From assembly GCA_949739095.1 (NCBI GenBank), contig CATIYX010000067.1, positions 1-5,919 of the forward strand: a stretch of DNA of 5,919 bases. Reading direction: 5' to 3'. Below the pieces are notes generated by a model, which did not search any database, was not told the DNA's origin, and saw only the letters and a program-made list of their open reading frames with translations. How positions within the stretch are numbered: position 1 is the stretch's first letter; each line of letters begins with the position of its first letter. The position numbers and the translations under genes are program-made. This DNA is from an uncultured Clostridia bacterium (GTDB lineage: Bacteria > Bacillota > Clostridia > RUG12999). Of the stretch, positions 1 to 5,268 are shown piece by piece.

Positions 1-10
1 AAACAGACTT

Positions 11-114
11 GATTCCCTACGTCAGCTTTCCACGGTACGCGCCGCGGTATCTGAATCAGGTTCAAAGGGTCAGGTTCTACCTTCTCAACTCCCATGCGAG
101 TCCCCCTACAAATC
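11..114 (-). promoter_or_regulatory. TPP (THI-box) riboswitch aptamer
   Basis: Read on the minus strand, this contains the conserved TPP aptamer blocks in order: a GGGG segment, the short hairpin ACTC/GAGT (P3), the TGAGA junction, ACCCTTTGAACCTGAT, an ATA bulge and CGTAGGGA near the 3' end. The closing helix P1 is GATT/AATC (111-114 with 11-14), and P4 is TCAG/CTGA. P5 is extended by a complete 6-bp helix (CCGCGG with CCGTGG, one G-U pair). Such aptamers bind thiamine pyrophosphate and repress thiamine biosynthesis or transport genes. The aptamer's 3' end is 10 bases from the window edge, so the expression platform and regulated gene lie off the left side. The sequence match is strong; the identity of the regulated gene is unknown. 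Confidence 0.93.
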
Positions 115-381
115 CCATATGAAATTTTTATCATAGTTGCAAGGCAACTATTGTGTGCTTTTTGGAGCAAGGTTACCCAAAAACTTTCTGGCGTTCCGAG
201 CTTCCAATTCATGGAATATCCGGGCGTGTACCGGATATTCCATACCTCTCAGCCGTGAGCGTTTCGGTAGGAACGCTGCGAGAGCGGACGCGGCTGCCAG
301 GAGGATTCCGACAAGGGGGACGGCTTGACGCTGCGCAAAGCGAAGCGGAATAAGTCCCCCTTTCGAAACTATAGTAGTTTT
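115..381 (-). ncRNA. Hairpin-rich non-coding stretch; candidate structured RNA or long leader
   Basis: No credible gene lies here; the short plus-strand ORFs lack ribosome sites and recognisable content. Read leftwards from the consensus promoter at 382-410 there are three consecutive hairpins. The first is 354-362 with 313-321 (AAGGGGGAC/GTCCCCCTT), enclosing GCTTCGCT/AGCG..AAGC. The second is 301-304 plus 291-296 with 245-255, enclosing AACGCT/AGCGTT. The third is a perfect 13-bp stem at 231-243 with 211-223. Weaker stems follow at 177-183/159-165 and 144-150/134-140. No helix followed by a clear U-run was found, so an RNA 3' end cannot be placed and the transcript may continue into the TPP riboswitch. 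It could instead be a MITE-like insertion or a complex terminator region for the upstream operon. I did not recognise an RNA family. Confidence 0.35.
211..243. repeat. Perfect 13-bp inverted repeat (hairpin)
   Basis: ATGGAATATCCGG (211-223) and CCGGATATTCCAT (231-243) are exact reverse complements around a 7-nt loop. There is no T-run on either side, so it is not an ordinary intrinsic terminator. It is the most stable simple hairpin of the left intergenic region and may belong to a structured RNA or a palindromic repeat element. Confidence 0.8.
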
Positions 382-410
382 ATTATATTATACTTTTTGG
401 ACTTTGTCAA
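382..410 (-). promoter_or_regulatory. Exact-consensus sigma-A promoter inside the hexF 3' end
   Basis: On the minus strand TTGACA (410-405), a 17-bp spacer and TATAAT (387-382) match the housekeeping consensus at every position. The -35 and spacer overlap the last eight codons of the flippase gene (stop 388-390). Transcription would start near 375 and run left through the hairpin array toward the TPP riboswitch. It may drive a separate RNA or the riboswitch-controlled transcript. Confidence 0.75.
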
Positions 411-1422
411 CACCTCGTCTGAGAGAAAACATTGCCGTAAATCCGCCGCTAAGCAGCAGCATGGCATAAAAACTAATGCCGCGGCTGAGCAACACACCCG
501 CCGGCGCGAGAGCAGCAGTGAATATGCCCGTTGACATCTGCAAAAAAACCGATTCATTTACACCAACTGCACCAGGCAGCGGCAGCGATGACACCGCCAC
601 CACCAGCACCGATTGCAGTGCTATCATGTCCAACGCACTATAACCCGAAAGTCCCAGCGCCGCATAGACAAACGACGGAATGGAATACATACAGGTCAAT
701 TGCAGCAGCGTTATCAGCAGCATTTGTAAAACCAGTGCGGGACGGCGGCGCAGAAGCTGCGCGCCCTCGCGGTATCCGTCCAATTGTTTTCGTGCCGCGG
801 CGCGAACCGTTTCCCCGCGTCTCACAATATGGCATTTCTCCAGCAGTCCTATCACGCCCATCACCAGCTTTTCCGCCGCGGGCTGCCAAAACATCGCCAA
901 CAACATCAACGTCACCAGCAGTAGATTAAATGCCGCACCCAAACCAAACAGCAGCAAAACATATCCTCTTGCCGCACCCAGCAAATATCCTTTCAGCAGC
1001 AACATTGCGCCCGCATACAACAGCATAGATACCTGATAGACTGCGCCAATCATCAAATAACACAGCGCACTGTGCGGCACTTCAATATCGTCTTTTGCCA
1101 TCAACACCATTTGTGCAGGCTGTCCGCCGGAGGCAGAAGGCGTGATTGCGCTGAAATAAAAACCGGCAAACGCATATTTCAGACAACGCAAAAACGACAC
1201 CCTACCGCACAACGGACGCATGACCAGACGGGTATTCCACGCTTCGCACACCACAAACCCTATCATGACCGCCAAACCCGCTGCAAGCCAAATAGGGTTT
1301 GCCTGCTGCACCGCACGGTGTAGCTGCCGCAATCCGTCTCCGCGCAGCAGGTAGTAGAGCGTGAGTCCGAAGAGCGCCACTAAAAACAGTCCGCTCCAAA
1401 TATACTTTTTCTTGTTTTTCAT
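388..1422 (-). CDS. hexF: Flippase-like UPF0104 / LPG_synthase_TM membrane protein (HexF-like)
   Basis: Integral membrane protein of 344 residues related to the flippase domain of MprF (LPG_synthase_TM, UPF0104). A basic start (MKNKKKY) leads into a helix at about 9-26, with further hydrophobic segments at about 43-60, 80-95, 120-145, 152-178, 228-258, 265-282 and 305-332. Family-typical motifs are TPSASGGQPAQ (94-104) and SLPLPGAVGVNE (279-290). There is no C-terminal lysyl-transferase domain, so this is the flippase half only. The start overlaps the deacetylase stop by four bases (ATGA), and the sequence upstream of this ATG has only a weak ribosome site, so translation probably depends on coupling. 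By analogy with C. difficile HexF it would move an aminoglycolipid to the outer leaflet; that role is inferred from operon context. The family call is firm; the symbol is by homology only. Confidence 0.85.
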   Translation of the reverse strand: MKNKKKYIWSGLFLVALFGLTLYYLLRGDGLRQLHRAVQQANPIWLAAGLAVMIGFVVCEAWNTRLVMRPLCGRVSFLRCLKYAFAGFYFSAITPSASGGQPAQMVLMAKDDIEVPHSALCYLMIGAVYQVSMLLYAGAMLLLKGYLLGAARGYVLLLFGLGAAFNLLLVTLMLLAMFWQPAAEKLVMGVIGLLEKCHIVRRGETVRAAARKQLDGYREGAQLLRRRPALVLQMLLITLLQLTCMYSIPSFVYAALGLSGYSALDMIALQSVLVVAVSSLPLPGAVGVNESVFLQMSTGIFTAALAPAGVLLSRGISFYAMLLLSGGFTAMFSLRRGVDKVQKV

Positions 1423-2108
1423 GACAACATAGTCCCATCCACTTTCACAAATTCATAGCCGCGTTTCAATAGTTGCGGCAGAGCGATTTCCAGCGCCCCA
1501 AGCGTATGCTCCGGTGCCTCCGGTGCACCACCGCTGTCGTGCAGGCAAATCACTGCACCCCTGTGCACCCGTTCCAGCAGTTTTTGTGCAATGCCTTCCG
1601 GCGTTGCGCTTCGCTGCCAATCCTCACACATCACATCCCACATGACAAGCCGCAGCCCATACTGCCTGATTTCATAGCGCGTCATGAGATTGGCATGTCC
1701 CCACGGCGGACGGTACCACCGGAATGGTACGCCGAGATAATCCGCCGCCAGTTTCATTCTTTCAAAATCCTTTTGCACTGTCCGCGGCGCTGTGAGTAAT
1801 GCATTTTGATGAGACGCGGAATGAAACCCAATCAAATGCCCGCGCCGTTTCATCTCCGCTATCAGTTCAGGACAGGCAAGCGCATGTTCCGCCGTCACGA
1901 AAAAGCTTGCCGGCACATGGTAGCGCGCAAGCAGGTCCAGCAGCCGACCGGTATAGCGCGGGTCGGGTCCGTCGTCAAACGTCAACATAACCTTGCCGCC
2001 GTCCGCATGCCGCACTGCATGTTTATCCGCATGTTTGGTATACCAGGTCGGCGCCAGCGCATAAAGCGCATAAACGCCCGCTGCCGCAAAGGGAATCCAT
2101 TTTTTCAT
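1419..2108 (-). CDS. hexD: Membrane-anchored polysaccharide deacetylase, NodB domain (HexD-like)
   Basis: A 229-residue carbohydrate esterase family 4 protein. A single hydrophobic N-terminal segment (about 5-21) without an obvious cleavage site suggests an anchored catalytic domain outside the membrane. All NodB motifs are present: TFDDGPD (43-49; D45 catalytic base, D46 metal), HSASH (96-100; metal ligands H96 and H100), RPPWG (133-137), the MWDV..EDW region (156-164) and LHDSGG (189-194, H190). It should therefore be active. It starts within the glycosyltransferase stop (ATGA overlap) with a strong AGGAGGT six bases upstream, and its stop overlaps the flippase start. NodB enzymes usually remove N-acetyl groups from GlcNAc-type sugars. 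Between a lipid glycosyltransferase and a flippase, the likely substrate is an N-acetylhexosaminyl glycolipid, as for C. difficile HexD, rather than peptidoglycan. Spore-cortex or peptidoglycan deacetylase is the alternative. Confidence 0.88.
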   Translation of the reverse strand: MKKWIPFAAAGVYALYALAPTWYTKHADKHAVRHADGGKVMLTFDDGPDPRYTGRLLDLLARYHVPASFFVTAEHALACPELIAEMKRRGHLIGFHSASHQNALLTAPRTVQKDFERMKLAADYLGVPFRWYRPPWGHANLMTRYEIRQYGLRLVMWDVMCEDWQRSATPEGIAQKLLERVHRGAVICLHDSGGAPEAPEHTLGALEIALPQLLKRGYEFVKVDGTMLS

Positions 2109-3196
2109 TGTGCCACCTCCTGCCGCTGCATCCGCCGGGCAATGACTGCCGCCGGATCTGCGCGCAGTCCGCGGCGCACTGCTTTGATATTCTCCCGCAT
2201 CCGCATAAGCTGCGCTTCATCTTGCAGCAGTGTTTCTATCTCCGCCACAATATCAACCGGATTTTTGGGACAGACCCGCCCAATGCCATGGCGTTCAATG
2301 AACCGCGCGTTTTTCTTTTCCTGTCCCAATTCCGGCTGACACACCAGCATAGGTACTCCTTCATAAATGCTTTCAAATAGTGTAATTCCGCCCGGTTTGG
2401 AGAGCAGCAAATCCGCTCTGCGCATGTATTCCTCCACATGACCGGTGAACCCCACCACCTCTATATTCTCCCAACGTCCCCGCAATTTTTCATAAATCGT
2501 CTGGTTTTTCCCTGTCAAAATTGTTATATGTAATCCTGGTATGCGGTTAAGCGCGGCATAAAAACTTGTCCCCCGCCGTGGTAGCAAACACAAACCCCCG
2601 CCGCAAATCAGCAGTTCCTTGCCGCTGCGTTTTTCTTCTGCTCCACCGCTTCGGAATCCCTCGCGCACCGGTATACCGCTAACTTCTATGCGGTCTTTTG
2701 CCACACCCTTGCGCATGAGTTCCCATTTCACTTCCGCCGCCGGCACAAAATAGAGGTCTGTTTCGGACGAAATCCATTCGTTATGTGCACTCACATCTGT
2801 AATACAGGTCACGGCACATACGGTGCTATGGTACATCTTTTTGTAAAAAGAAACCAACTCTGCACCAAATGGCAGCGTGGAAATTACTACATCTGGATCA
2901 CAGTCTATCATAAGCCGCCGGAAGGGGCGTAAAAACATACCTGACACCACATTTTTGCATGGCTGCGGTAATTTGTCGTTACAGTTATAGTAGATATTAT
3001 ATAATACTTTTGCATGACGCACCAATGTTCCAAATATACGGTACAGCGCGCCGCTGCCCTGTGGCATTAGATATTCCACAATATCGCATATTTTCACATG
3101 CGCACCCGGAAATCGCGCTTCCATCTGGCTTTTGATTGCCGCCGCTGCTGACAGGTGTCCCATACCGAATTTTCCACTTAAAATTAAAATATTCAT
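2105..3196 (-). CDS. hexS: MGDG-synthase-type diacylglycerol glycosyltransferase (HexS-like)
   Basis: A 363-residue GT28-type enzyme with two Rossmann-like halves, about normal length for MGDG synthase / UgtP relatives. The N-terminal MGDG_synth half has the GxGHxxAAxAI signature (11-21), TDVSAHNEW (133-141) and GIPVREGF (174-181). The C-terminal donor half has CGGG (198-201), PGGITLFESIYEGVP (268-282) and the QPELGQEKKNARF stretch (287-299). The family transfers a sugar from a nucleotide donor to a diacylglycerol lipid at the inner face of the membrane. The start at 3196 is supported by a purine-rich GGGGGAGGAG ending four bases before ATG. It is first in a three-gene operon. The downstream deacetylase suggests an N-acetylhexosamine donor, as for C. 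difficile HexS, but donor specificity cannot be read from sequence. A plain UgtP-like glucolipid synthase is the main alternative. Confidence 0.88.
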   Translation of the reverse strand: MNILILSGKFGMGHLSAAAAIKSQMEARFPGAHVKICDIVEYLMPQGSGALYRIFGTLVRHAKVLYNIYYNCNDKLPQPCKNVVSGMFLRPFRRLMIDCDPDVVISTLPFGAELVSFYKKMYHSTVCAVTCITDVSAHNEWISSETDLYFVPAAEVKWELMRKGVAKDRIEVSGIPVREGFRSGGAEEKRSGKELLICGGGLCLLPRRGTSFYAALNRIPGLHITILTGKNQTIYEKLRGRWENIEVVGFTGHVEEYMRRADLLLSKPGGITLFESIYEGVPMLVCQPELGQEKKNARFIERHGIGRVCPKNPVDIVAEIETLLQDEAQLMRMRENIKAVRRGLRADPAAVIARRMQRQEVAQ

Positions 3197-3226
3197 GGAG
3201 CTCCTCCCCCTTTATCTGCTGCAAAT

Positions 3227-3240
3227 TTTCTGCGCAGAAA
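3227..3240. promoter_or_regulatory. 14-bp perfect palindrome in the hexS leader
   Basis: TTTCTGCGCAGAAA is fully self-complementary. It lies between the candidate promoter (3290-3318) and the ribosome site of the glycosyltransferase gene, about 30 bases upstream of the start codon. With no loop it suits a dimeric repressor operator better than an RNA hairpin. The cognate regulator is unknown. Confidence 0.4.
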
Positions 3241-3289
3241 GTTTCCTTTTCTCTCTTATTTTCTATAATACGCCCTATTTCTTAATTTT

Positions 3290-3318
3290 TTATTAACAAT
3301 TTCATGAATGATTCTCAA
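3290..3318 (-). promoter_or_regulatory. Sigma-A-like promoter of the hexSDF-like operon
   Basis: On the minus strand TTGAGA (3318-3313), a 17-bp spacer and TAATAA (3295-3290) form a plausible housekeeping promoter within AT-rich DNA. The leader would be about 85 bases. A second -10-like TATTAT (3270-3265) is present but has no good -35 at normal spacing. Confidence 0.5.
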
Positions 3319-3327
3319 ATTTTTTCC

Positions 3328-3358
3328 GTATATTTTCTAAACATTTTCGGGAATACTA
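3328..3358 (+). promoter_or_regulatory. Sigma-F-like (forespore) promoter for the DUF1540 gene
   Basis: GTATA (3328-3332), 16 bases, then GGGAATACTA (3349-3358) fits the forespore sigma-F pattern recalled from Bacillus subtilis (GYWTA, about 16 bases, GGnRAnAMTW). No convincing sigma-A pair serves this gene: the -10-like TATCTT at 3363-3368 has no -35. It diverges from the operon promoter ten bases to its left. The match is by eye to a degenerate consensus. Confidence 0.45.
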
Positions 3359-3389
3359 GGTTTATCTTAAATACAAGGAGGCTACTACC

Positions 3390-3554
3390 ATGAATTGTCA
3401 AGCAAACAAAAGTATTCAGTGTACCGTACAGCAGTGTAAACATCACTGCGGACAGCAGGACTACTGCTCTTTGAACAGCATTTTGGTTGGAACGCACGAA
3501 CTGAACCCCACCATGGACCAGTGCACAGACTGCAAATCATTTGAAAGAAAATAA
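3390..3554 (+). CDS. DUF1540 domain protein, small and cysteine-rich
   Basis: A 54-residue protein, too short for many gene finders but with a very clear AAGGAGG (3375-3381) eight bases before ATG and a strong terminator after the stop. It carries the DUF1540 pattern: IQCTVQQC (9-16), YCSL (25-28), I-x-VG (31-34) and QCTDCKSF (44-51). Seven cysteines at 3, 11, 16, 20, 26, 45 and 48, plus H18/H19, suggest metal binding or a disulfide-rich fold. The family is common in Clostridia and has no established function. It is monocistronic. The sigma-F-like promoter just upstream raises the possibility of forespore expression, which is an inference. The coding call is firm; the role is unknown. Confidence 0.88.
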   Translation: MNCQANKSIQCTVQQCKHHCGQQDYCSLNSILVGTHELNPTMDQCTDCKSFERK

Positions 3555-3562
3555 ACCGACAT

Positions 3563-3601
3563 AAAAAAACTTCCCACATGTCCTTTGTGGGAAGTTTTTT
3601 T
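3563..3601. terminator. Bidirectional intrinsic terminator
   Basis: A 10-bp perfect stem (3569-3578 with 3586-3595, arms ACTTCCCACA and TGTGGGAAGT) has a 7-nt loop, an A-run on the left (3563-3569) and a T-run on the right (3595-3601). It ends the DUF1540 transcript nine bases after its stop and can also stop leftward transcription from the acyltransferase-like gene about 100 bases away. Confidence 0.93.
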
Positions 3602-3698
3602 ATGCGCTGTTAGACAATTGTTTTTACTTTTTATAGATAAAACCGCACCATGTCAACCATTTTTACAAGTCTCTCATATTTGTTGTTATCAGTCATGT

Positions 3699-4568
3699 TT
3701 AGCGGTTCAAAATGGTTTCTCCGTCAAACAACAGAACGCCCAGCCCCAGTCCCATACTGTTCCCTTGTTCTAAGTACGCGACAAAATTTTGCTGTAATTT
3801 GGTGTCCCGCGGCAGGCTTTTCAGGTCTGTGCCATATTTGCAATGAAATATGCGCCAAAAATCATCATTGTCTGCGGAAATCTTGCTTTCAATCACATCA
3901 AACATCTGCGCAAATTTTAATAAATTAGACTCTGCCGGAAAAACGTTTTTATGCGGCGGATATAGTAGCCATGAATAACACACCACAGGCAAGACACCGC
4001 CCTTCGGTTTGTAAAATTCGTGTGCACACCGAAGCGAATCTATCACCGCGTCCGGCGTCAGCGCACCACTGGATGGAATGTGACAGTTATAGACCATATC
4101 GCCCTTTTTTAAAACATCCCGGTATGCATCACATGAAAAAGCGACTGTTTCATATTGCAATCGTCCCAGTTTAAACCGCTCACACAGATAAAACCGCCGA
4201 AACCACCTTGTGACAAACGTCCCCCAGACATTATAAACCGCTTTACATTCCATCAGTTTATATTTTAAATCACACATGGTATCCCAAAAAAGTTCCTCAC
4301 CGAGTCCCGTTTGCCGGTAAAGATAGAAAAGCGGTTTTGTACATAGTATTAAAAAAATCATGTCCACCGTCATTCTGTGAATTTCCGTTTTTTCTGCGAT
4401 TTCCTGCAATATATCAAGATATTTTTCATCTGCCGCACAAAAAAAGTTATCCATTGCCGCGTAAAGACTGTTCATCATCTCTTTTTGCTGCAAAACGCGA
4501 AATTTCTCTTCTAAAAAAACGACTGCTTCCGGCGGAAACCCTGTTTTTTCTCCAAATACTCTCATCAT
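3699..4568 (-). CDS. Probable acyltransferase-domain protein (GNAT-like, DUF5596 type)
   Basis: A 289-residue predicted soluble protein with no signal peptide. A mostly helical N-terminal part (about 1-125) precedes a C-terminal part resembling the GNAT-like domain annotated as DUF5596 / acyltransferase-domain protein in Clostridia. The landmarks are LGRLQYE (134-140), CHIPSSGALTPDAVIDSL (162-179), CYSWLLYP (197-204), ESNLLKFAQMF (213-223), and LPRDTKLQQNF (252-262) leading to GLGLGVLLFDGE (273-284). The family is recalled by pattern; substrate and reaction are unknown. The first of two adjacent ATGs is chosen because AAAAGGA lies ten bases upstream, against thirteen for the second. It has its own exact-consensus promoter (4606-4634), so it is probably a single-gene transcript, ending at the bidirectional terminator. 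Coding status is firm; the acyltransferase label is moderate. Confidence 0.72.
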   Translation of the reverse strand: MMRVFGEKTGFPPEAVVFLEEKFRVLQQKEMMNSLYAAMDNFFCAADEKYLDILQEIAEKTEIHRMTVDMIFLILCTKPLFYLYRQTGLGEELFWDTMCDLKYKLMECKAVYNVWGTFVTRWFRRFYLCERFKLGRLQYETVAFSCDAYRDVLKKGDMVYNCHIPSSGALTPDAVIDSLRCAHEFYKPKGGVLPVVCYSWLLYPPHKNVFPAESNLLKFAQMFDVIESKISADNDDFWRIFHCKYGTDLKSLPRDTKLQQNFVAYLEQGNSMGLGLGVLLFDGETILNR

Positions 4569-4605
4569 GTATCATCAGTCCTTTTGAGTTTCTTATTTAT
4601 GCATC

Positions 4606-4634
4606 ATTATATATTGGGCATAGAAAAATGTCAA
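4606..4634 (-). promoter_or_regulatory. Exact-consensus sigma-A promoter of the acyltransferase-like gene
   Basis: On the minus strand TTGACA (4634-4629), a 17-bp spacer and TATAAT (4611-4606) match the consensus at all twelve positions. The start would be near 4599, giving a leader of about 30 bases. A direct repeat lies immediately upstream. Confidence 0.85.
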
Positions 4635-4647
4635 CGATGAAAGCATC

Positions 4648-4681
4648 ATTCTTTTCACAGAGTGATATTCTATTTCACAGA
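4648..4681 (-). repeat. Tandem direct repeat upstream of the -35 box
   Basis: On the minus strand TCTGTGAAATAGAAT (4681-4667) and TCTGTGAAAAGAAT (4661-4648) differ by one inserted base. Their starts are 20 bp apart, about two helical turns, and the nearer copy ends 13 bp upstream of the -35. This geometry suits a regulator binding one DNA face. The site also lies just after the small membrane gene's stop. Confidence 0.5.
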
Positions 4682-4695
4682 ATTTCTAATAACGC

Positions 4696-4950
4696 CTATT
4701 TTTTCTTTCTATCCGCCGGAGATGTCTGCTCCGGTTTCCAGTTCCATTGATAATAGAAAACGCCGGACGCCACCAAACATTCCAAAAACGTAAACCATGC
4801 GAGCTGCGGCAAAAAGCCCAGCAGTGCATGACCCTCTGAGAGCAGCGGCAAATGCAGCGCCACCGGTCCCATTGCCAGCAAAAAACAGGCGAACAATGTA
4901 CCAAAACGCAAAATATCTTTATAAAACGTCTGTTTCCAATTTTCCTCCAT
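4696..4950 (-). CDS. Small two-helix membrane protein of unknown function
   Basis: An 84-residue protein not recognised as a named family. A short polar N-terminus (MEENWKQTFYKD) is followed by a hydrophobic segment at about 15-35, a short glycine-containing loop, a second at about 46-67 and a charged tail ending KKK. Both ends are probably cytoplasmic. The layout loosely recalls small partner subunits of sodium-solute symporters (DUF4212 or YhdT type), but no motif confirms this and no transporter lies beside it. The start at 4950 is preferred over in-frame ATGs at 5013-5016. It has a purine-rich AGAGGGA upstream, and the earlier starts would sit almost on the predicted transcription start and add residues without membrane character. 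The next gene downstream has its own promoter, so any co-transcription is partial. Confidence 0.62.
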   Translation of the reverse strand: MEENWKQTFYKDILRFGTLFACFLLAMGPVALHLPLLSEGHALLGFLPQLAWFTFLECLVASGVFYYQWNWKPEQTSPADRKKK

Positions 4951-5031
4951 GTTTCTTCCCTCTTTCCGCTCATACGGTATATTTCCACCTAAACAATAGC
5001 TACCTATCCCCATCATTTATATATATTTCTT

Positions 5032-5061
5032 ATTTTAACATGCTGCGGCATAGACCGTCAA
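5032..5061 (-). promoter_or_regulatory. Sigma-A-like promoter of the small membrane gene
   Basis: On the minus strand TTGACG (5061-5056), an 18-bp spacer and TAAAAT (5037-5032) form a good but not perfect promoter. Transcription would start near 5025, leaving a leader of about 75 bases before the ATG at 4950. Confidence 0.55.
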
Positions 5062-5079
5062 ACCACAAATATTGCCGCC

Positions 5080-5126
5080 ACAGGAAAACGCACCGCCTTT
5101 CGCCTTTTTCAGCCAAATTTTCCTGT
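5080..5126. repeat. Spaced inverted repeat between divergent promoters
   Basis: ACAGGAAAA (5080-5088) and TTTTCCTGT (5118-5126) are exact reverse complements separated by 29 bases. They lie between two outward-facing promoters, where a regulator pair or a DNA loop could control both genes. It could equally be a chance repeat. Confidence 0.4.
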
Positions 5127-5169
5127 CGAATCCGCTCGCAGCAACGTGGAATTTCGCGAACGGTTTCAC

Positions 5170-5198
5170 TTGAAATCAGATAGGTGTTGCGTTATAAT
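5170..5198 (+). promoter_or_regulatory. Sigma-A promoter of the DUF6514-like gene
   Basis: TTGAAA (5170-5175), a 17-bp spacer and TATAAT (5193-5198) make a strong housekeeping promoter. It predicts a start near 5205 and a leader of about 64 bases. It also rules against the in-frame ATG at 5146, which lies upstream of it. Confidence 0.78.
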
Positions 5199-5268
5199 AA
5201 ACACAAGATATTGTGGACCTTGTCCGTCTAAAATACAAGATAATGCAAAAGAAGGGAGCTTCACATCT

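Larger units (their letters stand above)
4951..5268. other. Divergent intergenic region
   Basis: This 318-base stretch holds the minus-strand promoter for the small membrane gene (5032-5061), the plus-strand promoter for the gene at 5269 (5170-5198), a spaced inverted repeat between them (5080-5126), a second short inverted repeat GCGGCA/TGCCGC (5045-5050 and 5073-5078) and the palindrome TTCGCGAA (5153-5160). It is more G+C-rich between about 5041 and 5160 than in its flanks. A 44-codon GTG-started minus-strand ORF ending near 5036 has no ribosome site and is not called. Confidence 0.6.

Noticed and set aside
137..353. Two short plus-strand ORFs in the left intergenic region
   Set aside because: No ribosome site, no recognisable motif, and they run through inverted-repeat DNA whose pairing explains the sequence better.
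531..2380. Several plus-strand ORFs of 80-180 codons opposite the hexSDF-like genes
   Set aside because: They are antisense shadows of genes with complete catalytic motifs, and their compositions are low-complexity or Pro/Arg-rich.
3628..3656. Minus-strand TTGACA with a -10-like TAAAAA that would give a transcript of about 60 bases ending at the terminator
   Set aside because: The -10 is poor at 17-bp spacing, and TATAAA is available only at 15 bp. Too weak to call a small RNA.
4337..4750. Plus-strand ORF of 137 codons
   Set aside because: It spans the acyltransferase-like gene start, its promoter and the neighbouring gene end in antisense, with no ribosome site or family resemblance.
5036..5168. 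44-codon GTG-started minus-strand ORF
   Set aside because: No ribosome site, no recognised protein family, and it overlaps promoter elements on both strands.
5203..5242. ACAAGATA repeated twice (5203-5210 and 5235-5242) in the leader of the DUF6514-like gene
   Set aside because: Short, AT-rich and 32 bp apart; easily expected by chance.
5146..5268. N-terminal extension of the DUF6514-like gene from ATG 5146
   Set aside because: The start lies upstream of the predicted promoter and has no ribosome site; the extension does not look conserved or coding.
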